Part shown: one piece after another, positions 7,673-16,469 of the stretch
Numbering within the stretch: the first letter of the stretch is position 1
Layout: each line of letters opens with the position of its first letter
Source: Pseudooceanicola spongiae
GTDB lineage: Bacteria; Pseudomonadota; Alphaproteobacteria; Rhodobacterales; Rhodobacteraceae
DNA length: 64,000 nt
NCBI RefSeq assembly: GCF_014899185.1
Contig: NZ_CP045201.1
Location: 3,139,501-3,203,500 of the forward strand
Direction: 5' to 3'
Notes under the pieces: generated by a model
The model's database searches: none
What the model was told of the DNA's origin: nothing
The model's input: the letters and a program-made list of their open reading frames with translations, nothing else
Position numbers and translations under genes: made by a program

Positions 7673-8326
7673 TCAGTCGGGCTTGCGCGGTTCGGTTTCC
7701 GACAGGCCCATGCTGGCGGCGTGCCAGGCGGCTTCGGCCCGCGATGAGATCCCGAGCTTGCGATAGATCGTCTTGATGTAGCCCGCGACGGTGGTCACGG
7801 CGAGGTTCAGCTCGGCCGCGACCTCGGTGTTGCGCATGCCGCGCGCGATCAGTGCCAGCACCTCGAGTTCGCGGCGGGTCAGGCTGGTGTGTTCGTCCAT
7901 GACGGGGCCGGTGCGGCGGAAATGCTCCATGATGCGGCGGGCGATGGCGGGGGACAGCGGCGGGATGCCTTCGCTGATGCGCGCCAGCTGACCAGCCAGC
8001 ACGGCGCGGGGGCTTTCCTTCAGCAGATAGCCATCCGCCCCGGCCGAGAGCGCCGCCACAACGGTCGCATCGTCGCCCATCACGGTGGTCACCACGCAGA
8101 GCGTTTCGGAGCCGGACTCGCGGATGGCGCGCAGCACGTCGAGGCCAGACCCATCCGGCAACCCGAGGTCGATCAGCGCCAGATCGGGCATCCACCTCAG
8201 CGCCCGGCGCGCCTCGCGGACGGTCGCGACGGCGGTGATCTCGGCCCCGGTGAAGGCGTCTTTGGCGAGGTCGATCAGCCAGTTGCGGGTCTCGAAGACA
8301 TCCTCGACGATCAGGATCCGCTGCAT
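7673..8326 (-). CDS. NarL/LuxR-type response regulator
   Basis: A 217-residue two-component regulator. The receiver domain keeps the acidic pair E8-D9, the phospho-acceptor D53 (in LALIDLGLPDG), the conserved threonine near 80 and K103 in LLKES. The C-terminal LuxR-type helix-turn-helix spans about 148-205 (LTRRELEVLALIARG onward). The gene starts 3 bp after the stop of the sensor kinase on the same strand, so they form one operon. NarL-type regulators bind short inverted repeats. The GC-rich motifs at 4974, 7137 and 10622 flank this operon and are plausible targets, but this is untested. Confidence 0.93.
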   Translation of the reverse strand: MQRILIVEDVFETRNWLIDLAKDAFTGAEITAVATVREARRALRWMPDLALIDLGLPDGSGLDVLRAIRESGSETLCVVTTVMGDDATVVAALSAGADGYLLKESPRAVLAGQLARISEGIPPLSPAIARRIMEHFRRTGPVMDEHTSLTRRELEVLALIARGMRNTEVAAELNLAVTTVAGYIKTIYRKLGISSRAEAAWHAASMGLSETEPRKPD

Positions 8327-8329
8327 CGT

Positions 8330-10534
8330 TCAGGCGCTCATGCGCCGGACCGGCCTGTCGGCGGCGGCGGCGGGCAGCGGCAGACGGGCGCTGAGCGTGG
8401 TGCCCTGCGCGCCCGAGCGGATGTCGAAGGTGCCGCCACAGGCCGCGATCCGGTCGGTCAGATTGGCGATGCCGTTGCCGGGCACCGCCGTTGCGACATC
8501 GAACCCCGCGCCGTCATCGCTGAGCGAGATGTTCAGATGCGCATGATCAAAGCTGATGCGGGCGATGGCATGGGGCGCATGGGCGTGACGCAGGATGTTG
8601 TTGGCGCCTTCCCGAAAGAAAGCGCGCAGCACATGGGCCTCGGCCGCGGCAAGCTCGATATTGGGGATCGCTTCGGTCTGCCATGAAAAGCTGACGCCGA
8701 CGGCCTCCATATGCTCGCTGATCTGGCCGCGCAGATCGGCCAGAAGGCGCGGCAGCGGCGCCCCGATGCTGGAGGGGTTGGAGATGATCTCGCGCAGGTC
8801 GAGCAGGGTCTGGCGGATCAGCATGTCCTTGCGGTCCACCTCGGCGCTGTGCAGCGCGCCCAGCAGCTGGACGCCGATGTTGTCGTGCATGTCGCGGTTG
8901 ATCCGGCTGCGCTCCTCGGCCACGGCACTTTCATAGGCGATGTGCTGGGCCAGCGACCGCCCGAGGATGTCGTTGATGCCGCGCGCGTGGTGCAGATCGC
9001 GGCTGGAGAACAGCCGCCGCCCGCCCGCAGCCCATCTGAGGCGCAGGTCCGGCAGGCAGCCCGCGCCCGGCAGATCCAGCGCCTCGCCCCGGTCGACCAG
9101 CTGCGGCGCGGCAAGGCCCTTGGGGGAGAGGGTGATCTGCAGCGGCTCAAACCGGTCCTGCCAGAAGGCGCGCAGCTGACGCTCCTGCTCGACCGGGTCA
9201 TGGGTCAGGGCGATTTCGGTGATCTGGGCAAAAACCTGATCAAAGGGCGTCTCGTCCGTCTTCCTCAGGCGGATCTGCAGGGCGTGGCGCAGCGGCAGGT
9301 AGGCAAAGCCGACCACCGCCAGCGACAGCCCCAGTGCCGCATCCTTTTGCAGGGACAGCACCAGCACCAGCGCGGCGTCCAGCCCCAGAAGCAGCAGAAC
9401 ACCCGCGCCGTAGAACACCAGCTGAAACGCCCAGTCCGACAGATCGAAGAGACGGTATCTCGCGATGCCAAGGCCGAGGCCAACATAGATGGCGAGGAAG
9501 AAGATGAAGGCGTGCCCCTGCGAGATGCCCGGCTCAACCCCCGACAGGAAGGGCAGGACGATCGTGGCGACAAAGCCGCCCGCGCCAAGGATCACAGACA
9601 GGCCGAACCATGTCAGCACCGCGCGGGCCGAGGGGTCGTTGCGGCTGATGAGGTATTGCGCCGCAATGCCGCCCAGCAGCGCCAGCATGGCAGCGGCCAC
9701 CGGGATCTGGATGTTGTAGCTTTGCAGTGGCGCACCGATCACCAGCGCGACGATCCAGCCCCCCAAAAGCACCGGCGTCAGTAGCAGCGCCCAGCCGTGC
9801 ACCAGCCGTTTGGGATAAATCAGGAACAGGTTGATCATGCCGACCCCGAACAGCAGCGTGCCCGCACCGTTCATGCGGGTGAAGATGTTCAGCAGTGTCC
9901 GGGACAGCGCCAGTTCGCGGGTGCTGTAGATCGCGGCGGCATAGGCGGCCATCGCCAGCCCGATGCCTGCCAGCAGGAAGTACCACGCCGAGGGCTGGCG
10001 CGGCTTCAGCGAGACGATCCAGCCGCCAAGGCAAGGACCCGCCAGACCGACGAAAATCTGGATCCAGAACACCGCCGGCAGATCGCGCAGCGGGCGCGCA
10101 GGGACCGGGGTGACGCGCTGGCGGATCAGCGCGCCGTCCTTTTCGACCTCAAGCACCACTTCGCCGCCGCGCAGCATCGCGGCCAGCATCTGCTGACGGT
10201 CGAGGAAATGGCGCAGCATCCCGGCCTCGGGGATATAGTCCGGCTCCTCCACCAGATCGAGCGTGCCGAGGCGCAGTCCGGCGTCCTGCGGGCCGGAGGC
10301 CGGCGCAATCGAGAGCAGATGGGCGGGCGCGGGAAGGGCGGCGGAGGGCCCCGTGCTGGCGCTCAGCACGATGGGGTCGAGGGTATGGGCCGCCGAGGGG
10401 TTGGTCCGCTCCAGCGTCAGGCCAAGCCAGGGTTGCGAGATGGCCAGCAAGATGACCAGCGCCGCAGCGGCAAACGCAGCGAACCATGTGGCCAGCAGCA
10501 CCACAACCGGAGACCTGAAGACAAAGGCATCCAT
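8330..10534 (-). CDS. Membrane sensor histidine kinase (NarX/HisKA_3 type)
   Basis: A 734-residue sensor kinase. After a first membrane helix (about 10-35) there is a periplasmic stretch of about 100 residues, then a block of roughly eight hydrophobic segments, a linker, a HisKA_3 dimerisation domain with phospho-acceptor H550 (RDMHDNIG), and a HATPase domain with visible N-box (EGANNILRHA) and DDGAGF. The ATG at 10532-10534 with an AAGGGG site is chosen over the open frame to 10684, which would run through motif copy C. It is co-transcribed with the response regulator. The sensed signal is unknown; its neighbours suggest a nutrient such as haem or iron. Confidence 0.92.
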   Translation of the reverse strand: MDAFVFRSPVVVLLATWFAAFAAAALVILLAISQPWLGLTLERTNPSAAHTLDPIVLSASTGPSAALPAPAHLLSIAPASGPQDAGLRLGTLDLVEEPDYIPEAGMLRHFLDRQQMLAAMLRGGEVVLEVEKDGALIRQRVTPVPARPLRDLPAVFWIQIFVGLAGPCLGGWIVSLKPRQPSAWYFLLAGIGLAMAAYAAAIYSTRELALSRTLLNIFTRMNGAGTLLFGVGMINLFLIYPKRLVHGWALLLTPVLLGGWIVALVIGAPLQSYNIQIPVAAAMLALLGGIAAQYLISRNDPSARAVLTWFGLSVILGAGGFVATIVLPFLSGVEPGISQGHAFIFFLAIYVGLGLGIARYRLFDLSDWAFQLVFYGAGVLLLLGLDAALVLVLSLQKDAALGLSLAVVGFAYLPLRHALQIRLRKTDETPFDQVFAQITEIALTHDPVEQERQLRAFWQDRFEPLQITLSPKGLAAPQLVDRGEALDLPGAGCLPDLRLRWAAGGRRLFSSRDLHHARGINDILGRSLAQHIAYESAVAEERSRINRDMHDNIGVQLLGALHSAEVDRKDMLIRQTLLDLREIISNPSSIGAPLPRLLADLRGQISEHMEAVGVSFSWQTEAIPNIELAAAEAHVLRAFFREGANNILRHAHAPHAIARISFDHAHLNISLSDDGAGFDVATAVPGNGIANLTDRIAACGGTFDIRSGAQGTTLSARLPLPAAAADRPVRRMSA

Positions 10535-10706
10535 ACCCTTCACCCCTTGCGACCGAAGGCAACAGGCCCGCAGGACAGCCCGACCCTCATCCCACCCTAC
10601 ACATATCACCCGCGCTGGACGCCCCCTGAACAGGGGGAAGACGAGACGGCGGGAAAGCAGACTATGGGCGATGCTAGGCGTCATTTATGTAGAATCGGAA
10701 GAAAAT
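10535..10706. other. Divergent promoter region, sensor kinase and Slam-substrate lipoprotein
   Basis: Shared upstream region of the two-component operon (leftward) and the surface-lipoprotein/Slam operon (rightward). Motif copy C lies in the middle, so one bound regulator could act on both directions. Confidence 0.6.
10622..10637. promoter_or_regulatory. GC-rich palindromic motif, copy C
   Basis: CCCCCTGAACAGGGGG, a perfect palindromic pair of CCCCCT/AGGGGG arms around GAAC, 70 bp upstream of the lipoprotein start and about 90 bp upstream of the divergent sensor-kinase start. A weak -10-like TATGGG at 10663 sits at almost the same spacing as the -10 of copy B. Confidence 0.55.
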
Positions 10707-11399
10707 ATGAAAAAATTTATTCAATTGCCCCGACCTGCCGTTAACCTTTTCGTCTCCGGGGTGGCTTTGATCGGGCTCGCGGGGTGTCTCGGCTCCTCCG
10801 GGGGGGGCGCTGCCGGTGGCGGTGGCGGGACCGCATCGCCGCAAACCGCCAACGCCTTTCAGGCGCAATTCGACCGGGTCACCGGGCAGGGACCGACCAG
10901 CGACCTGCCGACCTCGCTCAGCGGGACGTACACCGGGGCACTACGGGTGGATGTGACGGATGCCAGCCAGACGGTCGGCGAGGTCTTTGGCGATGTGAAC
11001 CTGCAGGTCAGCTGGGCCGACGGACAAACCACCAACCCCTTCAGCGGCAACGTCGACAATCTGCGCGGCTCGATCAAGGGCGAGCCATCGGGGGCCATCG
11101 AGGGCACTCTGACCGTAGACAATGCCATGCCCGCCAGCATCAGCCGAAGCGTCAACACGATCAACGCCCCCATCATCGGCCCGACCACGCTGGCGACCGG
11201 CGCGATGAGCGTCATTGTCACCGGCGATCTGACCGCCGCAGGCGAAACGGTTGAGACCAACCTGACGCTGGGGGGCAATTTCTATGGGCCGGGGGGCACG
11301 GCAATGGCCGGTCCGGTGGTCGGTGGGTTCCGAACCGGGCAGACCGCCGCGATCTTTGACGGCTCGGCCGCGGGTACGTTCTACGCCGAAAAGCAGTGA
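10707..11399 (+). CDS. TbpB-like surface lipoprotein, probable Slam substrate
   Basis: A 230-residue lipoprotein with a signal peptide ending LAG before C27, then a glycine/serine-rich linker (28-42) of the kind that tethers surface lipoproteins. The rest is predicted all-beta and ends in the short-strand pattern typical of the TbpB C-lobe/hemophilin barrel, including GGNFYGPGG near the end. The start at ATG 10707 has a GGAAG site. It is directly followed by a Slam-type outer-membrane protein, the standard arrangement for a type XI secretion cargo. Ligand (haem, transferrin-like protein or another metal carrier) cannot be read from the sequence. Family call rests on motif recognition and context. 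Confidence 0.7.
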   Translation: MKKFIQLPRPAVNLFVSGVALIGLAGCLGSSGGGAAGGGGGTASPQTANAFQAQFDRVTGQGPTSDLPTSLSGTYTGALRVDVTDASQTVGEVFGDVNLQVSWADGQTTNPFSGNVDNLRGSIKGEPSGAIEGTLTVDNAMPASISRSVNTINAPIIGPTTLATGAMSVIVTGDLTAAGETVETNLTLGGNFYGPGGTAMAGPVVGGFRTGQTAAIFDGSAAGTFYAEKQ

Positions 11400-11483
11400 T
11401 CCGGCGCGCGCGGTGACACCTCCCTCCGGCCTCGGATTGCGCCTGTGATCCGGGCCGGGGGGATTTTGCAGAATGCGATCCTC

Positions 11484-12707
11484 ATGACCCTCAAAAAGCT
11501 CTCAGCCGGCCTGCTGGTGCTGCTGTGCCTGACGCTGGGCGCGGCGACGACCGCCCGCGCGCAGACCCCGACCGCGCAGCAGCAGGAGGCGCGTTTGTGG
11601 GATCTGGCAGTCGAGGCGGGTCGCAAAGGCCAGACGACACAGGCGCTGGCACAGATGGAGCGGCTGGTCTCGCTGCGCCCTGACGCCGCGCGCTATCACT
11701 ACGAGCTTGGTATCCTGCTGGCGCAGCTGGGGCAGGACGACCGCGCGCGCTATCATCTTGAGCTGGTGCGCGGGGGCGATCTGCCGCCAGAGATCCGTGC
11801 CGAGGTGATCCGCAGGGTGCAGGCCATCGACCAGCGCCGCCCCTGGGACGGATACCTGCGCTTCGGCCTGGTGCAGGAGAGCAATCCGGCGCGGCGCACT
11901 GCGGCGGAGAGCCTGCAGATCGGCGGGTTGAGTTTCACGATCAATCCCGCAGCGCGGGCACAATCGGCGCGGGGGCTGAACCTGGGCGTCGGGGCCACGG
12001 CGCAGAACGCACTGAAGGCGCGGCTGAACTTGCAGGGCGCGGTGCACGCGGATGCCACCTTTTATGACGGCGATGCGCCGGATGACGTGCAGCTGCGGGG
12101 CAGCGTCACTTTGCAGTATTTCGGCAACGCCGGGCGGCAGAGCGGGCTGGGTCTGGCGCTGACGCCGCGCTGGCTGGACGGTGAGGCCTATGCGAAAACG
12201 CTGCAGATTTTTGCCACGCACAGCCGACCGCTGACGCAATCGGGCACGCTGGACGTGATGCTACGGCGGGGAAGGATCGACTATGCTCAGCCCGGCGTCG
12301 CCCCGCTGGATCAGAGCGAAGTGCAACTGACCTATCGCCATGCCGCCTCGCCCCGGCTGGCGTTTCACGGCGGCCTCAGCGCCGAGCGGCGCAGCAGCGC
12401 GGCGGCTTGGGAGAGCGGGCGGGTCTTCGGGCTCAGCGCCGGGGCGACCTATGCGTTTGAGGGCGGGGTGGTTGCAGGTCTGGACCTGAACGCGCTGTCA
12501 CGCCGCCACGACAGCCCGCACCCCCTGTTCGGCAAGATCCGCGAAGATCATCTGGTCGTCGCCGGTCTGCGCCTGCTGAACCGCGACTGGAGCTGGCGCG
12601 GCATGACCCCGGTGCTGTCGCTGGCCTGGGAAAAGCAGACCTCAACACTGGCCTATTACAGCTATGACAACCTGCGCATGGGGCTGACCCTGACCAAGCG
12701 GTTCTGA
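11484..12707 (+). CDS. Slam-type outer-membrane translocon (surface lipoprotein assembly modifier)
   Basis: A 407-residue protein with a signal peptide (cut after about 24 residues, TTARAQ), an N-terminal TPR-like helical region (about 30-125, with RYHYELGILLAQLGQ-type repeats), and a C-terminal beta-barrel of roughly 280 residues ending in phenylalanine (TLTKRF), as outer-membrane barrels do. TPR plus DUF560 barrel is the Slam architecture, which exports lipoproteins or soluble haemophores to the cell surface. The start at ATG 11484 puts the signal peptide first; a GTG-initiated longer form exists but lacks a signal-like N-terminus. It lies 84 bp behind the TbpB-like lipoprotein, presumably its cargo. 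Confidence 0.78.
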   Translation: MTLKKLSAGLLVLLCLTLGAATTARAQTPTAQQQEARLWDLAVEAGRKGQTTQALAQMERLVSLRPDAARYHYELGILLAQLGQDDRARYHLELVRGGDLPPEIRAEVIRRVQAIDQRRPWDGYLRFGLVQESNPARRTAAESLQIGGLSFTINPAARAQSARGLNLGVGATAQNALKARLNLQGAVHADATFYDGDAPDDVQLRGSVTLQYFGNAGRQSGLGLALTPRWLDGEAYAKTLQIFATHSRPLTQSGTLDVMLRRGRIDYAQPGVAPLDQSEVQLTYRHAASPRLAFHGGLSAERRSSAAAWESGRVFGLSAGATYAFEGGVVAGLDLNALSRRHDSPHPLFGKIREDHLVVAGLRLLNRDWSWRGMTPVLSLAWEKQTSTLAYYSYDNLRMGLTLTKRF

Positions 12708-12728
12708 CGCTGTGATCTGCCGGTGAGA

Positions 12729-12762
12729 CCCTGCTCCGGTCGCGCGTTGGACCGGAGCAGGG
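12729..12762. terminator. Hairpin between convergent operons
   Basis: Perfect 12-bp inverted repeat CCCTGCTCCGGT / ACCGGAGCAGGG between the Slam gene and the convergent propeller gene. There is no T-run on either side, but position and stem strength make it a likely shared transcription stop. Confidence 0.65.
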
Positions 12763-12770
12763 GGCGGGGG

Positions 12771-14177
12771 TTACTTGCGACGGATCATGGTGATCAGATC
12801 GCCAAGCGCATCCTCGGGGCCGAAGGATTTGTTCACCGCGTAGACGGTGCCGTCCCCGGTCACGATGACGTCGTTGGGAAAGTTGCCAAGGGCAAGGTTC
12901 GCGGCAATGCGGCCCTGCGTGCTGACGGCGGTGAGGGTGCCCGCACCGCGGTTTGCGACCCATGCGAGGCCGCCCGCCGCATCATGACCGACGCTGAGCG
13001 CCCCGGCCCCCACCGGCACGTCATGGCGCACTTCGCCTGTCGCGGGATCGACCAGCAGCAGGTCATCGGAGTCCTGACCGGTGACGAAGACCAGCCCGCT
13101 TTCGGCATCGAAATCGACGCCGGTGGCATGGATCGCCCCCGGCAGCGCGAAGACCGAGGCGACACTGCCGGTTGTGGTGTCGATCACCGCGAGCTCGCTT
13201 GTGGCGCGCGAGGTGACGAACAGGCGGTTGCCGAACGTGTCCAGCGCCAGGTTCATGACATAGAAGTTTTCGCCGCGCAGGGTGCTGTCGATCTCGATGA
13301 TGCGCACCGGCTCCAGCGTTTCGGCGTCGAAGACATGCACCTTGGCGGTCGCGGAGGAGGTCACGTAAACGCGGTCATGGGCGGGGTCCACCAGCACTTC
13401 GCGGCTGTGATAAACTTGGCCTTGCGGGAACTGCTTGATCAGCCTCAGGTCGTCCTGCGCATAGACGGCGACGCTGTTGCTGGCGGTGTTCGTCACCCAT
13501 AGGGTGCCGCGCGCCTCGTCCAGCGCGATGCCGAAAGCGGCGGCGGGAGCATCGGCGAAACGGCCACCGTCGTCAGTGCGCAGGTCCTGCGGATAGGGCG
13601 CGGGTGCGGTCCGGGCGATCACGTCAAGCGTCTCGGGGTCCAGTTTCAGAAGCGCCGCCATCATCGGCCGGAACGAGGAGGCGGTGACGAAGAGTGCGTT
13701 GGAGGTCGGGCTATGGGCCAGCTGGTAGAGGCCCGGCGCGGGGGATTTGACCGAGGTGACGGAGTATTCCCCGGCGCCCAAGAGCGGGACATCGGGTGAG
13801 ATCTTGAGATCTAGCAGCTTGGTGGTGGAGGGGTCGGTGCCCAGCACCACGATGGGGTGCATCCCGACGGCGGCGGTGTCGGGCAGGCTGAATTCGAACG
13901 ACAGCCGCCCTTCGGCATCGGCGACCAGCGGGGTGTCCCCGGTCAGCCGCTCAAGGCCTCGCTGCAGGGTGATATCCTGTCCCGGTACGAACCCGTCGCC
14001 GCGCAGCACCACGGTGCTGCCGGGAAAGATCGGCTGCTGCGGCGCGGCGGCAGAAACGCGGAAACTGCCGGACTGAGGGGTCGGCGTGGGAAAGGCGGAT
14101 TGCGCCAGCGCGGGCAGGGCGGTGAGGCTGAGCAGCAGCGCGGCGGCACTGGATTTCAGGAAGGGTCTGAGGGTCAT
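12771..14177 (-). CDS. YncE-like secreted beta-propeller protein
   Basis: A 468-residue periplasmic protein. A signal peptide (about 1-25, LPALAQ) is followed by an Ig-like beta domain (about 35-125, with VVLRGDGFVPGQDI resembling an IPT/TIG fold) and then a seven-bladed YVTN-type propeller made of repeated units such as LWVTNTASNSVAVY, VYVTSSATAKVHVF and LFVTSRATSELAVID. In Escherichia coli the propeller YncE is associated with the TonB receptor YncD, and here the gene is the last of an operon headed by a TonB receptor. The ATG at 14175-14177 with an AAGGACC site is the start; the frame extends one codon further to a TTG. Function is unknown; a periplasmic partner for the receptor is plausible. 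Confidence 0.8.
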   Translation of the reverse strand: MTLRPFLKSSAAALLLSLTALPALAQSAFPTPTPQSGSFRVSAAAPQQPIFPGSTVVLRGDGFVPGQDITLQRGLERLTGDTPLVADAEGRLSFEFSLPDTAAVGMHPIVVLGTDPSTTKLLDLKISPDVPLLGAGEYSVTSVKSPAPGLYQLAHSPTSNALFVTASSFRPMMAALLKLDPETLDVIARTAPAPYPQDLRTDDGGRFADAPAAAFGIALDEARGTLWVTNTASNSVAVYAQDDLRLIKQFPQGQVYHSREVLVDPAHDRVYVTSSATAKVHVFDAETLEPVRIIEIDSTLRGENFYVMNLALDTFGNRLFVTSRATSELAVIDTTTGSVASVFALPGAIHATGVDFDAESGLVFVTGQDSDDLLLVDPATGEVRHDVPVGAGALSVGHDAAGGLAWVANRGAGTLTAVSTQGRIAANLALGNFPNDVIVTGDGTVYAVNKSFGPEDALGDLITMIRRK

Positions 14178-14205
14178 CAAGGGGTCCTTTCGGTATGGCG
14201 CGGGG

Positions 14206-15492
14206 TCAGTAGAGATCAGTCAGAACGCGGCCTGCGGCTTGCATCTGGCACAGCTGCCCGGGCGCGAGGGTTGCTTTCAGCGCCGCGAGGATGGCGTCGC
14301 CGGGGGAGCGGCTGCCGCTGATCACGAGGGTCGCGCCGTCTTGCGCGGTGAAGTCGCGCAGGGCGGTCGCGTGGTCGACGATCCAGTCGGGCAGGCGCTG
14401 TGGCTGGGGTCCGCGGGATAGCACGCAGTCGATGCGCAGGCGCGGCGGGGCCTCGCGCTCAAGCGCCTGCAGCGGTGCGAAAGGGGTCTGCCGCTCGCCG
14501 TGGATCAGCCAGAGCGGGGCGGTGCCGGGCCGGTCCATACGGGCGCGCAGCGGGCCAAGCGTTGCGGCAAGGCCGGTGCCGGTGGCGATCAGCAGCAGCG
14601 GGTGATCGGCCTCAGCGGCCCTCTCAAACGCGGCGTGGTGGGGGGTGTCGCGCAGGGTCAGGCGCAGGGACCCGCCCACCGTCAGACCCGCCGTCAGCCA
14701 GCCGGAGCCGAGGCCGGTTTGCCCGTCCAGCCCACGACGCTGGCGCAGGATCAGGGCGACCTCGCCGCTCTCGGGCAGGGAGGCGACGGAATAGCTGCGG
14801 TGTTGCGGCGTGCCGTCGGGGGCCATCAGCGCGACATCGGCAATCGCGCCGGGGGTCCAGTGGGTGGGGCTCTGGGGGCGCAGGCTTAGGTGGAAGACGG
14901 GCTCCTGCGGCGCATCCGGGGTCAGCAGGCTGCGATGGGTCAGGTGCCACTGGTCGGCGGGGTCGATGCCCACCTCACGGCGCCAGCGGGCCAGATCGGC
15001 TGGGGCCCCGCGATCCACCTCGACACGGGGGAACAGCGGCGCGGCGCCGCGCGCCAGCAGCGCCGCGTCGATCTGGCGACCGAAGCCGCAGAAGGCGGGA
15101 TAGCTGCGATCGCCAAGGGCGAGCAACCCGTAGCGCAGGCCGGAGAGGTCGCCGGGACGGATCGCGGCCAGCCGGGGGAGGAAGGCGCGGGCGTTGTCCG
15201 GTGCCTCGCCATGCCCGGCGGAGGACAGCAGGAACCAAGCCTCGCGGGCGCGCTTGAGGGCCTCGGGGGTGACACTGCCTAGCGCGCGGGCCTCGGCCCC
15301 GAGGCGTCGGGCGTGGTCCTGCGCCAGACGTTCGGCCAGCCCCGATTGCGAGGCAAAGAGCACCAGAGGGGTATCGTCGGGCGAGGTGTGCTCTGCCGTG
15401 GTGCGACGCCAGAGCAGGAGCAGCAGCCAGGCCAGCCCCAGCGCTGCGGCCACGGCGATGCGCAGGGGCGAGAGGGTCAGCGTCGGGATCAC
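14206..15492 (-). CDS. Membrane-anchored flavodoxin/FAD-NADPH reductase (CysJ-like)
   Basis: A 428-residue flavoreductase. A single N-terminal membrane helix (about 9-27) is followed by a flavodoxin domain (about 45-180, with FASQSG and SSAGHGEAPDN loops) and a ferredoxin-reductase-like FAD/NADPH module (about 195-428, with RSYSVAS for FAD and IATGTGLAATLGPL for nucleotide), ending in a C-terminal tyrosine as in the CysJ family. The GTG start overlaps the stop of apbE by four bases (GTGA), which decides against the much longer open frame. It probably passes NADPH electrons to the membrane PepSY protein encoded two genes upstream. The terminal acceptor is unknown. Confidence 0.85.
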   Translation of the reverse strand: MIPTLTLSPLRIAVAAALGLAWLLLLLWRRTTAEHTSPDDTPLVLFASQSGLAERLAQDHARRLGAEARALGSVTPEALKRAREAWFLLSSAGHGEAPDNARAFLPRLAAIRPGDLSGLRYGLLALGDRSYPAFCGFGRQIDAALLARGAAPLFPRVEVDRGAPADLARWRREVGIDPADQWHLTHRSLLTPDAPQEPVFHLSLRPQSPTHWTPGAIADVALMAPDGTPQHRSYSVASLPESGEVALILRQRRGLDGQTGLGSGWLTAGLTVGGSLRLTLRDTPHHAAFERAAEADHPLLLIATGTGLAATLGPLRARMDRPGTAPLWLIHGERQTPFAPLQALEREAPPRLRIDCVLSRGPQPQRLPDWIVDHATALRDFTAQDGATLVISGSRSPGDAILAALKATLAPGQLCQMQAAGRVLTDLY

Positions 15493-16469
15493 GCGGCATC
15501 CTCCCAGTCGCTGAGGCATGCGCTGCGGCGAACGCCGTTGCGAAGGGTGAGCAGGGCGGGCAGGCTTTGCGCGGTGGCCAGCGCCAACGCGTCCTCGGGC
15601 GGCAGGACCATCAGCGCAGAGGCCCAGGCATCGGCAAGCGCGGCGCGGGGGTGAAACACATGGGCCGACAGCACCGCCTCGTCGCAGGGCTGGCCGGTCG
15701 CGGGATCGAGGGTATGGCTCCACCCCGCGCCCGCGCCAGAGCGGCGTCGCCAGCAGCCCGAGCCGGCCAGCGCCATACCGTGCACAGCAGCGAGGCAGCG
15801 GGGCAGGGCTGCGGCGGGTGGGGTTTCGATGTCGATCCACCAGGGCTGGCCCTCGGGCGACAGGCCGCGCGCGGCGATCTCGCCGCCGATCTCGATCAGG
15901 TGGATGCTCAGGCCCGAGGTGGAGAGACGCTGCGAGGCGAGGTCCACCGCCCAGCCCTTGGCGATGCCGCCGAAGTCGAGCCAGAGGCCACCGGGCTGGA
16001 AGACATGCGCGCCTTGCAGCCGTAGCCTTGCACGACCGCAGGCGCCGCGCGCGGCCTCCAGCGCCTCGGGCTCCGGGGGCGCGGTGACCGGGCCGGAGGG
16101 TCCGAAGCCCCAGAGGTCTGCAAGCCGCCCGAGCGTTGGATCAAGCGCGCCGCTGGTGAGGTCGCAAAGGCGCAGGCTGTCGTTGAGAAGGGCGATGACC
16201 GGTGCGGGCAGCCGGTGCCAGCCCGGCGCGGCGTGATTGAAGCGGGAGACGGCGCTGTCGCGGCTCCAGAGGCTGAAAAGGGCGATGGTTTCGGCGCAGG
16301 CGGCGTGCACGATCGGCACGGGATCGGGCAGACCGGGGGCGCTCCAGCAGGTCAGATGCCAGCCGGTGCCCATCGTCGCGCCCTGCGCCGTGGTGCGCTG
16401 CCAGCCGGGTCCAGCCATGTCTTGGGGCGCGCCGGGCTGGATCAGGACGGGGTGGGGCGCGGTCGTCAT
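15489..16469 (-). CDS. apbE: ApbE-family FAD:protein FMN transferase
   Basis: A 326-residue ApbE. It shows the N-terminal MGTGW motif, LDPTLGRLADLWGFG, the flavin-site segment DFGGIAKGWAVD, EIGGE, and the C-terminal ADAWASAL helix. The enzyme transfers FMN from FAD to a threonine of extracytoplasmic redox proteins. Two points are odd: no signal peptide or lipobox is visible, whereas most ApbE proteins are exported, and no classical (S/T)GA(T/S) acceptor motif was found in the neighbouring proteins. The ATG overlaps the stop of the PepSY gene (ATGA) and the stop overlaps the reductase start, so translation is coupled on both sides. Confidence 0.88.
   Translation of the reverse strand: MTTAPHPVLIQPGAPQDMAGPGWQRTTAQGATMGTGWHLTCWSAPGLPDPVPIVHAACAETIALFSLWSRDSAVSRFNHAAPGWHRLPAPVIALLNDSLRLCDLTSGALDPTLGRLADLWGFGPSGPVTAPPEPEALEAARGACGRARLRLQGAHVFQPGGLWLDFGGIAKGWAVDLASQRLSTSGLSIHLIEIGGEIAARGLSPEGQPWWIDIETPPAAALPRCLAAVHGMALAGSGCWRRRSGAGAGWSHTLDPATGQPCDEAVLSAHVFHPRAALADAWASALMVLPPEDALALATAQSLPALLTLRNGVRRSACLSDWEDAA

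Noticed and set aside
11445..11483. Upstream GTG start for the Slam-type gene
   Set aside because: Would place 13 residues before the signal peptide; ATG 11484 fits better.
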